A stretch of 10,533 nucleotides of DNA from SZUA-117 sp964630795 (lineage in GTDB: Bacteria > Pseudomonadota > Gammaproteobacteria > Steroidobacterales > Woeseiaceae). The notes under the pieces were generated by a model. The model was given only the letters and a program-made list of their open reading frames with translations. It did not search any database and was not told the DNA's origin. Position numbers and translations under genes: made by a program. Position 1 is the stretch's first letter. Each line of letters begins with the position of its first letter. Shown one piece after another: positions 1 to 7,862 of the stretch. The stretch spans positions 1 through 10,533 of the forward strand of contig CAZVWF010000084.1 in assembly GCA_964630795.1 (NCBI GenBank). Direction: 5' to 3'.

Positions 1-246
1 GACGCAATCTATCCTGCGGAATTGACGGTACATGCTTTTGACCGCCAGGGACTCCTCAAGGATGTCAGCACCGTGCTGACCGATGAACAGGTGAGCGTGG
101 AGTCCGTCAACACGCAGAACGACCGCAAGACGATGCAGGTAGAGATGAGGCTGTCTATTGCGGTACCGGGGCTGCCAACGCTAAGTCGCGTAATCGACCG
201 ACTGGAGCAATTGACCAATGTGGCATCAGTCAGGCGCAACGCCTGA
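1..246 (+). CDS. relA: RelA/SpoT-family (p)ppGpp synthetase, C-terminal ACT domain (5' end outside window)
   Basis: The frame is open from base 1 to a TGA at 244-246, giving the last 81 residues of a longer protein. They read as a C-terminal ACT domain of RelA/SpoT type: an initial beta strand (LTVHAFDR), the hallmark 'DRQGLLKDVS' turn and helix, a second strand (VSVESVN), and a 'MRLSIAVPGLPTLSRVIDRLEQLTNVASVRR' type ending, named here only by its ends MRLSIAV and SVRR. In this family the ACT/RRM domain senses uncharged tRNA on the ribosome and controls ppGpp synthesis. The end of the domain resembles RelA more than SpoT, but the catalytic part is not in the window, so the exact paralogue is inferred. 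The gene converges on lpd, whose stop lies 20 bases away. Confidence 0.85.
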   Translation, partial: DAIYPAELTVHAFDRQGLLKDVSTVLTDEQVSVESVNTQNDRKTMQVEMRLSIAVPGLPTLSRVIDRLEQLTNVASVRRNA

Positions 247-247
247 C
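229..247. terminator. Perfect hairpin at the end of relA, between convergent genes; no U tract
   Basis: GTCAGGCG (229-236) and CGCCTGAC (240-247) form a perfect 8-bp stem with a 3-base loop, and the relA stop codon lies in the right arm. A second, weaker inverted repeat follows: CGAATCG (254-260) with CGGTTCG (271-277), one G-U wobble in + strand RNA. Neither has a T-rich tail on either strand, so this is not a standard intrinsic terminator. It sits where relA and the lpd operon meet head-on, so it may stabilise mRNA 3' ends or help Rho-dependent ending; that is inference. Confidence 0.35.
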
Positions 248-266
248 AAACATCGAATCGGACCGG

Positions 267-1694
267 TTAGCGGTTCGGAAAATTGAGCGCCTTGTTATCC
301 ACCGCCAGAGACGCCTCGTGTATCGCTTCGGCCAGACTCGGATGCGCATGGATGGTGCGCTGAATGTCTTCGGTGCTTGCCTGGAACTCCATGGCGAGCA
401 CGGCTTCCGAGATCAGTTCCCCTGCCATCGGACCGATGATGTGCACGCCGAGTATTTCGTCATCGCCATCGGCGGAAATGATCTTGACCATGCCGTCGGT
501 TTGCTCCATGGCCTTGGCCCGGCCACTCGCGGCAAACGGAAACGAACCCGTCTTGATGGCGCGACCGGCTGCCCGTGCCTCAGCCTCAGTTTTGCCAACC
601 CAGGCAATTTCCGGGGCCGTGTAGATGACCGATGGGATCGTCGCGTAATTAACTTCCGTCACTTCGCCGGCAATCAGGTCCGCGGCCATCACGCCTTCCT
701 CAGACCCCTTGTGCGCGAGCAACGGGCCGCGCACACAGTCACCAACTGCAAAAACGTTTTTTACGCCCGTCCTGCATTCATCGTCAACGACGATGAATCC
801 ACGCTCATCGAGATTGACACCGGCATCATCGGCCAGAAGATTGCCCGAAAAGGGTTTGCGCCCCACGGCCACGACGAGTTTATCCACCTCGATAGACTGG
901 CCGCCATCGCTGTCATCGTAATTGACAGTGACCTTGCCTTCCACGGACTTCGCGGATGTCACTCTCGTCCCCAGCTGAATATCAAGACCCTGCTTTTTGA
1001 ACGCCTTGGCAGCAACCCTGGCAATATCTCGATCAGCCATGACCAAAAAGTCATCCATGGCTTCCAGCACCACGACCTTCGACCCGAGTCTTCCCCAAAC
1101 GCTACCCAACTCCAGCCCGATGACGCCAGCACCAACGACGCCGAGTTTTTCCGGTACCGCGTCAAACTCCAGAGCATCCCAGGAATCGACGATGTTCTCG
1201 CCGTCAAATGGCGCGATAGCCAGTTCAACCGGCGTGGAACCGGTCGCGAGAATGACGTATTTGGCCTCCAGCACCTCAACATCTCCGGCAACCGGTGTGA
1301 ACTCAACTTTTTGGTCAGCCAGGAGCTTGCCATGCCCAACCAGTCCTTCCACTTTAGCCGCCTTGAACAAACCCGCAATGCCGCCCGTCAATTGCCGAAC
1401 GATCGATGCTCTGCGTTTTTGCATTTTCGAAACGTCAATGCTGACCTCCGGCACTTTGATGCCATGTTTCGAAAACTCATGGCTGGCCCGATGGAATAGT
1501 TCGGATGACTCAAGGAGTGCCTTGGAAGGGATACACCCCGCATTCAGGCAGGTACCGCCGAAAGCATTCTTGCCGTCGCGGTTTTGCCACTCGTCGATAC
1601 AGGCAACTGACATTCCATGCTGGGCTGCACGAAGGGCAGCGATGTAGCCTGCCGGTCCGGCGCCAATGACGACTACGTCAAATGATCTGCTCAT
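267..1694 (-). CDS. lpd: Dihydrolipoyl dehydrogenase (E3 component)
   Basis: This 475-residue protein has the usual length and full motif set of a class I flavin disulfide reductase. The FAD Rossmann motif GAGPAG is at residues 11-16. The redox-active disulfide is C49/C54 in GGTCLNAGCIPSK, the NAD-binding GAGVIG is at 188-193, the second FAD contact is AVGDC near 316-320, and the catalytic His-Glu pair is H451/E456 in HAHPSLAE. The short insertion before GGTC (NRDGKNAF) is common in proteobacterial Lpd of 2-oxoglutarate dehydrogenase type. It reoxidises the dihydrolipoyl arm of E2 and passes electrons to NAD+; in many bacteria it is shared with pyruvate dehydrogenase and the glycine cleavage system. 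The ATG at 1694 has a purine-rich GCGGAA about 6 bases upstream. It is the third gene of the sucA-sucB-lpd block, 33 bases after sucB. Confidence 0.96.
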   Translation of the reverse strand: MSRSFDVVVIGAGPAGYIAALRAAQHGMSVACIDEWQNRDGKNAFGGTCLNAGCIPSKALLESSELFHRASHEFSKHGIKVPEVSIDVSKMQKRRASIVRQLTGGIAGLFKAAKVEGLVGHGKLLADQKVEFTPVAGDVEVLEAKYVILATGSTPVELAIAPFDGENIVDSWDALEFDAVPEKLGVVGAGVIGLELGSVWGRLGSKVVVLEAMDDFLVMADRDIARVAAKAFKKQGLDIQLGTRVTSAKSVEGKVTVNYDDSDGGQSIEVDKLVVAVGRKPFSGNLLADDAGVNLDERGFIVVDDECRTGVKNVFAVGDCVRGPLLAHKGSEEGVMAADLIAGEVTEVNYATIPSVIYTAPEIAWVGKTEAEARAAGRAIKTGSFPFAASGRAKAMEQTDGMVKIISADGDDEILGVHIIGPMAGELISEAVLAMEFQASTEDIQRTIHAHPSLAEAIHEASLAVDNKALNFPNR

Positions 1695-1727
1695 TGTATT
1701 TCCGCGCGTTTAGTCGTGGCCCGTGGA

Positions 1728-2948
1728 CTACACCTGCAACAGGAGGCGGCCCGGATCCTCAAGCGTCTGTTTGATACTCACCAGGAATTGCACGGCTTCG
1801 CGACCGTCGATAATGCGATGATCGTAGGTTAGTGCAAGGTACATCATTGGCCGTACGACGATCTCGCCGTCAACCACCATCGGTCGCTCCTGAATCGCAT
1901 GCATGCCAAGAATGGCACTCTGCGGTGGATTGAGAATCGGTGTCGACAGCATCGACCCGAAAACACCGCCATTGGTGATGGTGAATGTGCCGCCCGTCAG
2001 GTCATCCATACCGATGGTGCCTTCGCGCACTTTACCGGCATAGTCATTGATGCACTTCTCGACGTCCGCAAAACTCATATGCTCAACGCTTCGTAGTACG
2101 GGCACCATCAGTCCTCGCTCCGACGATACCGCAACACCAATATCCACGTAATCGTGGTAAATGATGTCGTTATCCTCGATTGAGGCGTTCACGGCGGGGA
2201 ATTTCTTGAGCGCCTCGACTGACGCCTTGGCAAAGAACGACATGAAGCCCAACCGAACACCGTGTTCCTTTTCGAATGATGCCTGGTAACGTTTCCGCAA
2301 CGACATGACCTTCGTCAGGTCAACTTCGTTGAACGTCGTCAGCATGGCAGCGGTACGCTGTGCATCCACCATCCGTTCGGCAATTCGTGCCCGCAGGCGA
2401 GTCATCGGGACCCGTTGCTCGTTGCGTCCACTGCCAGGCGCCGCAGCACTCAGCTCGAGTTCGGGCGCCGGATCACCCGGAGTGACGTTCTCGTCATTGT
2501 GCATCTTCAGATAGTCCATCACATCCGACTTGGTGATGCGTCCATCCTTTCCTGATCCGCCAATGATCGTCGCGTCAAGGTCGTGCTCGTCCAGCAGTCG
2601 ACGCACGGCAGGGCTCAGCTTCGACGCTGTTTTGGTCGACCTGACTTCAGCCACCGCGCCCCCGGCTTCCGGCTCCCGGCTCTCTGTCGCTGGAGTTGCT
2701 GCCGCTGCGTCACTTTCCTCGAGCACCGCAAGCACATCTCCGGCCACCACGGTTGCCCCGTTCTCTGCACGTATATCGGTCAAAATGCCCGTTGCAGGCG
2801 CTGGTACTTCCAGGACCACCTTGTCCGTTTCGAGGTCCACGAGATTCTCATCCCGGGACACGCTGTCGCCCGGTTTCTTGTGCCAGGAGACGAGCGTCGC
2901 GTCTGTCACGGATTCCGGCAATTGCGGGACTGTTATTTCGATGCTCAT
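1728..2948 (-). CDS. sucB: Dihydrolipoyllysine-residue succinyltransferase (E2 of 2-oxoglutarate dehydrogenase)
   Basis: The 406 residues show the E2 domain order. An N-terminal lipoyl domain (about 2-77) carries the lipoylated lysine K43 in DLETDKVVLEVPAP. A linker rich in Ala, Glu and Thr (about 78-108) follows. The E1/E3-binding domain (about 112-147) contains SPAVRRLLDEHDLDA and KDGRITKSDV. After a second linker comes the catalytic acyltransferase core (about 178-406), with YDHRIIDGREA holding catalytic H377 and D381. The ending RLLLQV is close to the usual succinyltransferase end. It transfers succinyl from E1 to CoA and forms the core of the complex. The ATG at 2948 has a good GGAAG Shine-Dalgarno 5 bases upstream. 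The gene lies 35 bases after sucA and 33 before lpd, consistent with one mRNA. Confidence 0.97.
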   Translation of the reverse strand: MSIEITVPQLPESVTDATLVSWHKKPGDSVSRDENLVDLETDKVVLEVPAPATGILTDIRAENGATVVAGDVLAVLEESDAAAATPATESREPEAGGAVAEVRSTKTASKLSPAVRRLLDEHDLDATIIGGSGKDGRITKSDVMDYLKMHNDENVTPGDPAPELELSAAAPGSGRNEQRVPMTRLRARIAERMVDAQRTAAMLTTFNEVDLTKVMSLRKRYQASFEKEHGVRLGFMSFFAKASVEALKKFPAVNASIEDNDIIYHDYVDIGVAVSSERGLMVPVLRSVEHMSFADVEKCINDYAGKVREGTIGMDDLTGGTFTITNGGVFGSMLSTPILNPPQSAILGMHAIQERPMVVDGEIVVRPMMYLALTYDHRIIDGREAVQFLVSIKQTLEDPGRLLLQV

Positions 2949-2983
2949 TTAGACTTCCGTTTTGCAGCACGTGGCCTGGCTGA

Positions 2984-5824
2984 CTAGCTGACCTTCGGCT
3001 GCACACCCAGTGCCGCCTCGACCAGTGCCTGCTGCTGTTGAATATGTAATTTGAAAATACCGGACGCCGGTGCTGCTGCACCGGGACGCCCCGCGTAATA
3101 AAGTTGCTGCTTGTCCGTCAGGGGTTCCTGCAGCCGGTGGCGAACCTGGTACCAGGCACCCTGGTTCTGCGGTTCCTCCTGGCACCAGATAATCTCCTCG
3201 GCCCCGGGGTATTCCGCAATCAATGCCGCATACTCCGGAATCGGAAACGGGTATAGCTGTTCGATCCGGATAATTGCCGTATCGGTAACATTATGCACCT
3301 GCCGACCTTCAGACAGATCGTAATAGACCTTGCCGCTGCAAAAAACGATGCGCCTGATCTTCTTTTTATCGATTGGTGACTGATCGGGCATGATCAGGTG
3401 AAACCTGCCATCGGACAAAGCGCTGAGTGGCGACACAGAAAACTTGTGCCGCAGCAAACTCTTGGGCGTCATGACGATCAGCGGCTTGCGAAATGGCCGC
3501 AGCATCTGCCGTCGAATCATGTGAAACATCTGCGCCGGCGTCGACGGGATGCAAACTTGTATGTTGTGTTCGGCGCAAAGCTGCAGGAAGCGTTCGAGAC
3601 GGGCGGACGAATGTTCCGGCCCCTGCCCTTCATAACCGTGCGGCAGGAACAATGTCAGCCCGCACAGCCGGCCCCACTTAGCTTCACCCGAACTGATGAA
3701 CTGGTCGATGACCACCTGGGCACCGTTGGCGAAGTCACCGAACTGGCCCTCCCAGATAACCAGCGTGTCGGGCTCCGTGGTGGCGTAGCCATACTCGAAA
3801 GCCATGACGGCTTCTTCGGACAACAAAGAATCGATTACCCGGAAGGCACCGGGACGATCGGAAATGGACTCGAGCGGGGTATATTCCTGTCGATTCGCCT
3901 GGTTGTGCAGCACTGCATGCCGGTGGAAAAACGTACCGCGGCCGCTGTCCTGGCCCGTTACCCGGCAGTCGTATCCCGCGTCAATCAGGGATGCGTAGGC
4001 CATCGTTTCTGCGAAGCCCCAATCCATTTCGATCTCTGCCGCTGCCATGCGCGCCCGTTCACTCATGATCCGCTGAACGCGCCCGTGTAAAACAAAGCCA
4101 GCGGGCACCTCAGTAACGATCGATGCAAGTTCCGCGACCTTGCCGGGGGAGACGGTCGTGTCAACGACCTCGTCCCAGGCACTGCCGAGGTAGGGCGTCC
4201 AGTCGACCGTGAATTGGTTACCTATCATTCCAAGAGCCGACTTCTGAACGGGTTCGCCCCGGTCCAACCGATCCCGGTAGTCATCCTGCAGCGCCGAATC
4301 GTCACCATTGGCAATGACTCCCGCAGTGACCAGCCGATCGGCGTACAGGGCGCGCGTCGTCTTGTGGTTGCGAATATGCGAATACATGATCGGCTGTGTT
4401 GCGCTTGGTTCGTCCGCTTCGTTGTGCCCATGCCGCCGATAACACACGAGATCGATCACAACGTCTTTCCTGAATTTCTGCCGATACTCCAGTGCCAGCC
4501 GGGTCACAAAGATCGCCGCTTCCGGATCATCGCCATTCACGTGAAATACCGGAGCCTCGATCATCTTGGCAACGTCGGAGCAGTACGGGGTCGATCGCGC
4601 GTCGGATGGACGGCTGGTCGTAAACCCGATCTGGTTGTTAACCACGATGTGAACGGTGCCGCCCGTCCGGAAGCCATTCGTTTGTGACATCTGGAAGGTT
4701 TCCGGAACGACGCCCTGCCCCGAAAATGCCGCATCGCCATGAATCAGCACAGGCAGTACCTCCTGGCGCCCGGTGTCGCCGCGCCGTTGCTGCCGTGCAC
4801 GGACAGAGCCCTCGACAACCGGATTCACGATCTCGAGATGGGACGGATTGAATGCAAGCGCAATATGAACGTTTCCGCCGGGCGTCTTCATATCGGCCGA
4901 ATAGCCTTTGTGGTACTTCACATCGCCGGAGCCCTGCATATCAGCCGGGTCGACGTTGCCCTCAAACTCGTCAAATAGTTCTTCCGGTGACTTGCCGAGA
5001 ACATTCACCAACACGTTGATGCGGCCGCGATGCGCCATGCCGATGACGAGTTCCTTGATGCCCGCTTTGCCGCCCTGCTGAATCAGGTCGTCCAGCATCG
5101 GAATAAGGCTGTCGCCGCCCTCCAGTGAAAAACGTTTCTGCCCAACGAATCGTGTGTGCAGGTAGCGCTCGATTCCCTCCGCTGCAGTGAGTTGATCAAG
5201 CAGCCAGCGCCGCTCATCCCCGGCCAGACCGCCGGACACCATTCCAAGTTCGAAGTGTTTTCGCAACCACAGTCGCTCCCGTGCACGCGAGACATGGGCA
5301 AATTCGGCACCAACATTGCCGCAATAAATCCTCTTCAGGAGATCGAGGATGTCGCGGAGTTTCATTCGCCGGTTACCGGTACCCGCCAGACCGCCCGTGA
5401 CAAATTCAGTGTCCATATCGGCGTCGGTGAGGCCAAGGTAGTCCAGTTTCAGGACCCCCGGAACGTGGCGCTCTGACAGTCCCAGCGGATCGAGGTTGGC
5501 AATCTGGTGACCGCGAAGACTGTAGACCTGAATCATGCGAGACACGGCCGCCTGCTTTTCGTTGGGGGCGGTCGCGCCCTGCAGGCGACTGGCAGCAACC
5601 GTCCTGATTTCGCCATCGTTTCGGGCTGACTCGATGAGTCGCTGGCGGATGGGCGAATGCATTACCTCGGTTTGATCGCCGCCGAGGCTTCGAAAGTAAC
5701 GCCGCCAGCCTTCGGAAACAGAATCCGGGTCAGCCATGTACTGCTCATACATGCCCTCCACCGCCATAGCATTGCTGCCAAACAGCGGAGAAGAGGCATA
5801 TCGCTCTTTCAGTGAGTTACTCAT
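2984..5824 (-). CDS. sucA: 2-oxoglutarate dehydrogenase E1 component (thiamine diphosphate-dependent)
   Basis: This protein decarboxylates 2-oxoglutarate and succinylates the lipoyl arm of SucB. From the chosen start it has 946 residues, near the 930-950 usual for SucA. The N-terminus (SNSLKERYASSPLFGSN... then YMADPDSVSEGWR) matches the short E1o N-terminal segment that binds the other subunits. Family motifs include MAHRGRINVLVN (about 263-274), NPSHLEIVNPVVEGSVRARQ, GDAAFSGQG (363-371), the ThDP/Mg region NNQIGFTTS (396-404) with HVNGDDPEA, and CYRRHGHNEADEPS. The C-terminal half has EGQFGDFANGAQVVIDQF, LPHGYEGQGPEHSSARLERF and MTPKSLLRHK. The reading frame stays open upstream to an ATG at 5857 and a TTG at 5872. 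I prefer the ATG at 5824 because family homology begins there. No strong Shine-Dalgarno is visible at any of the three. Confidence 0.96.
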   Translation of the reverse strand: MSNSLKERYASSPLFGSNAMAVEGMYEQYMADPDSVSEGWRRYFRSLGGDQTEVMHSPIRQRLIESARNDGEIRTVAASRLQGATAPNEKQAAVSRMIQVYSLRGHQIANLDPLGLSERHVPGVLKLDYLGLTDADMDTEFVTGGLAGTGNRRMKLRDILDLLKRIYCGNVGAEFAHVSRARERLWLRKHFELGMVSGGLAGDERRWLLDQLTAAEGIERYLHTRFVGQKRFSLEGGDSLIPMLDDLIQQGGKAGIKELVIGMAHRGRINVLVNVLGKSPEELFDEFEGNVDPADMQGSGDVKYHKGYSADMKTPGGNVHIALAFNPSHLEIVNPVVEGSVRARQQRRGDTGRQEVLPVLIHGDAAFSGQGVVPETFQMSQTNGFRTGGTVHIVVNNQIGFTTSRPSDARSTPYCSDVAKMIEAPVFHVNGDDPEAAIFVTRLALEYRQKFRKDVVIDLVCYRRHGHNEADEPSATQPIMYSHIRNHKTTRALYADRLVTAGVIANGDDSALQDDYRDRLDRGEPVQKSALGMIGNQFTVDWTPYLGSAWDEVVDTTVSPGKVAELASIVTEVPAGFVLHGRVQRIMSERARMAAAEIEMDWGFAETMAYASLIDAGYDCRVTGQDSGRGTFFHRHAVLHNQANRQEYTPLESISDRPGAFRVIDSLLSEEAVMAFEYGYATTEPDTLVIWEGQFGDFANGAQVVIDQFISSGEAKWGRLCGLTLFLPHGYEGQGPEHSSARLERFLQLCAEHNIQVCIPSTPAQMFHMIRRQMLRPFRKPLIVMTPKSLLRHKFSVSPLSALSDGRFHLIMPDQSPIDKKKIRRIVFCSGKVYYDLSEGRQVHNVTDTAIIRIEQLYPFPIPEYAALIAEYPGAEEIIWCQEEPQNQGAWYQVRHRLQEPLTDKQQLYYAGRPGAAAPASGIFKLHIQQQQALVEAALGVQPKVS

Positions 5825-5857
5825 CGCGCCGCCAGATGATTCCCTCGCAGGAAGCAT

Positions 5858-5940
5858 AGGACCGTCGGTCAAAAAAAGGGGCGTTAGTTTAGCTCAAGGT
5901 TCAGGCCGAGGGAATGAACCGGGTCAAGACTGGCTGGCCT
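5858..5940 (-). promoter_or_regulatory. Probable sucA operon upstream region, with palindromes; no clear promoter hexamers
   Basis: The gap between the DUF5658-like gene and sucA should hold the suc operon promoter, if the operon has its own. Two symmetric elements are visible. GACCGTCGGTC (5860-5870) has 5-bp arms around one central base, next to a run of seven A on the + strand. GGTTCA (5898-5903) and TGAACC (5915-5920) are separated by 11 bases. A TTGACC at the left end of the minus-strand sequence has no matching -10 at 16-18 bases. The best -10-like hexamer, TAAACT, has only a poor -35. The palindromes could be operators, or the second could end the upstream transcript; it has no T tail. 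Confidence 0.25.
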
Positions 5941-6444
5941 TCAGAGCCGATTCACCAGGTTGACGAACTCGTAGCAGATCAACGTGGCATAGATACCGAA
6001 GAATGCCGTCAGGAAGACCCCGGTCCGAATTCGCTGGAGGAACATTGCCCGAGCCAGGAAAACGAGGGCCAGTACGCCGACTCCGGTCAGTACCATTTTT
6101 GTCGCCGTGAAGCTGGTCGTACTTCGCTCCATTAACGCCGCCATCACGGGGTTGGCTTCATAGGCACCCAGCTCGATCAACTGCAGCGTAAAAAAGGCGT
6201 CCAGGGAGCTCATCAGCATGATTCCCGTGGCCAGGAAAAAGAGCCAGGGATGGTGCCAATCAGTGTAGATCGGCTCCACCTCACCATCCCGGCGGGTCGC
6301 GTGCCTGCGAGATCGCAAAAAACCGTGAAAGACGGTCCGCCAGGATGACTCCCGGCGCTCTAATTCTGTTCGGTGCACTGCGTTCCTCTGCTTTTCGCCG
6401 GGCATATTCCCCACCGGAATCCTTTCGTAATGGGACATCATCAT
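5941..6444 (-). CDS. Small three-helix membrane protein, DUF5658-like
   Basis: This 167-residue protein has a basic, hydrophilic N-terminal half (about 1-62, rich in Arg, His and Glu) followed by three predicted membrane segments at about 65-90, 110-132 and 143-163. The first segment ends in LDAFFTLQLIELGAYEANPVM. Its Asp-x-x-x-Thr, Gly and EANP pattern, with the later TATKM lysine, is what I recognise from DUF5658-type proteins, which have no established function. The start is one of three consecutive ATG codons; the first (6442-6444) follows AGAGAAAA, a weak Shine-Dalgarno. The gene is divergent from alkB, sharing the 224-base gap 6445-6668, and is codirectional with sucA 116 bases downstream. 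No function should be inferred from position alone. The family call is from pattern memory and moderately sure. Confidence 0.8.
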   Translation of the reverse strand: MMMSHYERIPVGNMPGEKQRNAVHRTELERRESSWRTVFHGFLRSRRHATRRDGEVEPIYTDWHHPWLFFLATGIMLMSSLDAFFTLQLIELGAYEANPVMAALMERSTTSFTATKMVLTGVGVLALVFLARAMFLQRIRTGVFLTAFFGIYATLICYEFVNLVNRL

Positions 6445-6608
6445 TTTTCTCTGGTTTGCCTACTGAGTAGCAATTCGCATGCCACATCCACAAATACTTG
6501 ATTTTTATAACTTTCCTGACACAACGGCTCGCGGCGGCCAGGGATTGTGTAACGAAATCCGACACTCCGCGGGACAGAACGTGCCTACCCACATTGTATT
6601 GATGCAGA

Positions 6609-6648
6609 TTGATTTGGGGGGCCAATCCACCATAATCGGGAAATTCCC
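6609..6648 (+). promoter_or_regulatory. Candidate sigma70 promoter of alkB with palindrome at the start site
   Basis: TTGATT (6609-6614) and CATAAT (6631-6636) are spaced by 16 bases and match the sigma70 consensus at 4/6 and 5/6 positions. Transcription would start near 6643, giving a leader of about 26 bases before the alkB ATG. The palindrome GGGAA-A-TTCCC (6638-6648) lies on the expected start site. A looser symmetric stretch, GATTTGG-GGGG-CCAATC (6611-6627 region), lies between the two hexamers. Both are places where a repressor could bind, which would fit the substrate-induced control common for alkB. No regulator gene is in the window. Confidence 0.45.
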
Positions 6649-6668
6649 TTACCCCCGGGGCCGCAAAC

Positions 6669-7862
6669 ATGAAAGGTTATACGGCAGAATTGCCCAACGG
6701 CGAAGCCATCTACTACGTAGACCGCAAGCGCTACCTGTGGACGCTGTCCGTCCTCTTTCCCCTGCTGCCCTTTCTCGGGATCTGGTTGCACGCAGCGACC
6801 GGCAATGAAGCCTGGCTCCTGTCCCCGATCGTCCTCGCGTACATCATCATCCCCCTGCTTGACTGGATCATTGGGGAAGACACCAATAACCCGCCCGAGG
6901 AAGTAATCCTGCAGCTCGATCGTGATCGCTACTATCGAGCACTTACCTTCCTTGTCGTCCCGCTGCATTTTGTCTCCCTGATCGGCACCGCCTGGTGGGC
7001 AGCGACACAGTCATTGAGCGGGTGGGCATTTATCGGCCTTGCGGTCGTTGCCGGCCTCATCAGCGGGCTTGGCATCAACACCGGCCACGAACTCGGACAC
7101 AAGAAGTCCACGCTGGAAAGAACCCTTGCCAGGATCGTTCTGGCCGTTCCGGTGTACGGTCATTTCCAGATTGACCACAATCGTGGTCATCACCGTGATG
7201 TATCGACGCCGGAGGACCCGGCCAGTTCACGGATGGGTGAATCAATCTACAAGTTCGCCCGCCGGGAAATTCCGGGTGCTCTCAAGCGGGCCTGGGCAAT
7301 CGAAACGGATCGCCTCGAGTGTTGTGGCAAGCGTCGCTTCGCTGCCGACAACCAGATCCTGCAGTCGATGGCCTTGTCCGCGGCACTGCAGCTTGGCCTG
7401 CTGATCGCATTCGGACTTGAAATGATCCCGTTCCTGCTCATTCATAATGCGCTTGCCTGGTGGCAATTAACCAGCGCAAACTATGTCGAACATTACGGTC
7501 TGCTGCGGTTAAAAGACGAAAATGGTCGTTACGAGCGTTGTCAGCCGCACCACTCCTGGAACAGCAACCATCTCTTCAGTAATCTCGTCCTGTTCCATCT
7601 CGAACGCCACTCCGATCATCACGCACACCCTTTACGGCGCTACCAGTCACTTCGTCACTTCAATAACTTGCCAACCCTTCCCAGCGGCTATTTCGGCGCC
7701 TACCTGCTTGCCTGGGTGCCGTGGCTCTGGTACCGGGTCATGGACCCGAAGCTACTCGCGTTGCTACACATCGATGGCGACCTCAACAGGGTGAATGTGG
7801 ATCCCGACAAGCGCGAGGCACTTTTTCAGCGCTATCACAATACCCCGGTGCAATCGGCTTGA
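6669..7862 (+). CDS. alkB: Alkane 1-monooxygenase (membrane non-heme diiron hydroxylase)
   Basis: This enzyme oxidises the terminal methyl of n-alkanes to primary alcohols at the inner membrane, using O2 and electrons from rubredoxin. Its 397 residues match AlkB length (about 400). The conserved histidine boxes are all present: NTGHELGHK (H140, H144), DHNRGHHRDVSTPEDPAS (H170, H174, H175), the AlkB signature NYVEHYGLLR (H275), and WNSNHLFSN leading to RHSDHHAHPLRRYQ (H314, H317, H318). Hydrophobic helices lie near 22-42, 49-68, 92-112, 117-137, 234-262 and 340-356. The ATG at 6669 begins MKGYTAELPNGE; it has no good Shine-Dalgarno, only GGGG about 10 bases upstream. Chain-length preference cannot be read safely. 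The 3' end overlaps the rubredoxin start. The divergent neighbour is the DUF5658-like gene. Confidence 0.96.
   Translation: MKGYTAELPNGEAIYYVDRKRYLWTLSVLFPLLPFLGIWLHAATGNEAWLLSPIVLAYIIIPLLDWIIGEDTNNPPEEVILQLDRDRYYRALTFLVVPLHFVSLIGTAWWAATQSLSGWAFIGLAVVAGLISGLGINTGHELGHKKSTLERTLARIVLAVPVYGHFQIDHNRGHHRDVSTPEDPASSRMGESIYKFARREIPGALKRAWAIETDRLECCGKRRFAADNQILQSMALSAALQLGLLIAFGLEMIPFLLIHNALAWWQLTSANYVEHYGLLRLKDENGRYERCQPHHSWNSNHLFSNLVLFHLERHSDHHAHPLRRYQSLRHFNNLPTLPSGYFGAYLLAWVPWLWYRVMDPKLLALLHIDGDLNRVNVDPDKREALFQRYHNTPVQSA

Noticed and set aside
318..1499. A 393-codon open frame on the + strand opposite lpd
   Set aside because: It is the antisense shadow of a fully supported lpd gene; its translation has no recognisable domain and no ribosome site.
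3398..4090. A 230-codon + strand open frame, and others near 4214-4687, opposite sucA
   Set aside because: They lie inside the well-conserved sucA coding sequence and their translations resemble nothing I know.
6490..6520. TATAAA-like sequence on the minus strand as promoter of the DUF5658-like gene
   Set aside because: No acceptable -35 hexamer lies 16-18 bases upstream, so I do not list it as a promoter.
7721..7858. A longer rubredoxin N-terminus reading back into alkB
   Set aside because: The 46 extra residues overlap conserved alkB sequence in another frame and rubredoxin homology begins only at 7859; single-domain rubredoxins are about 53-55 residues.
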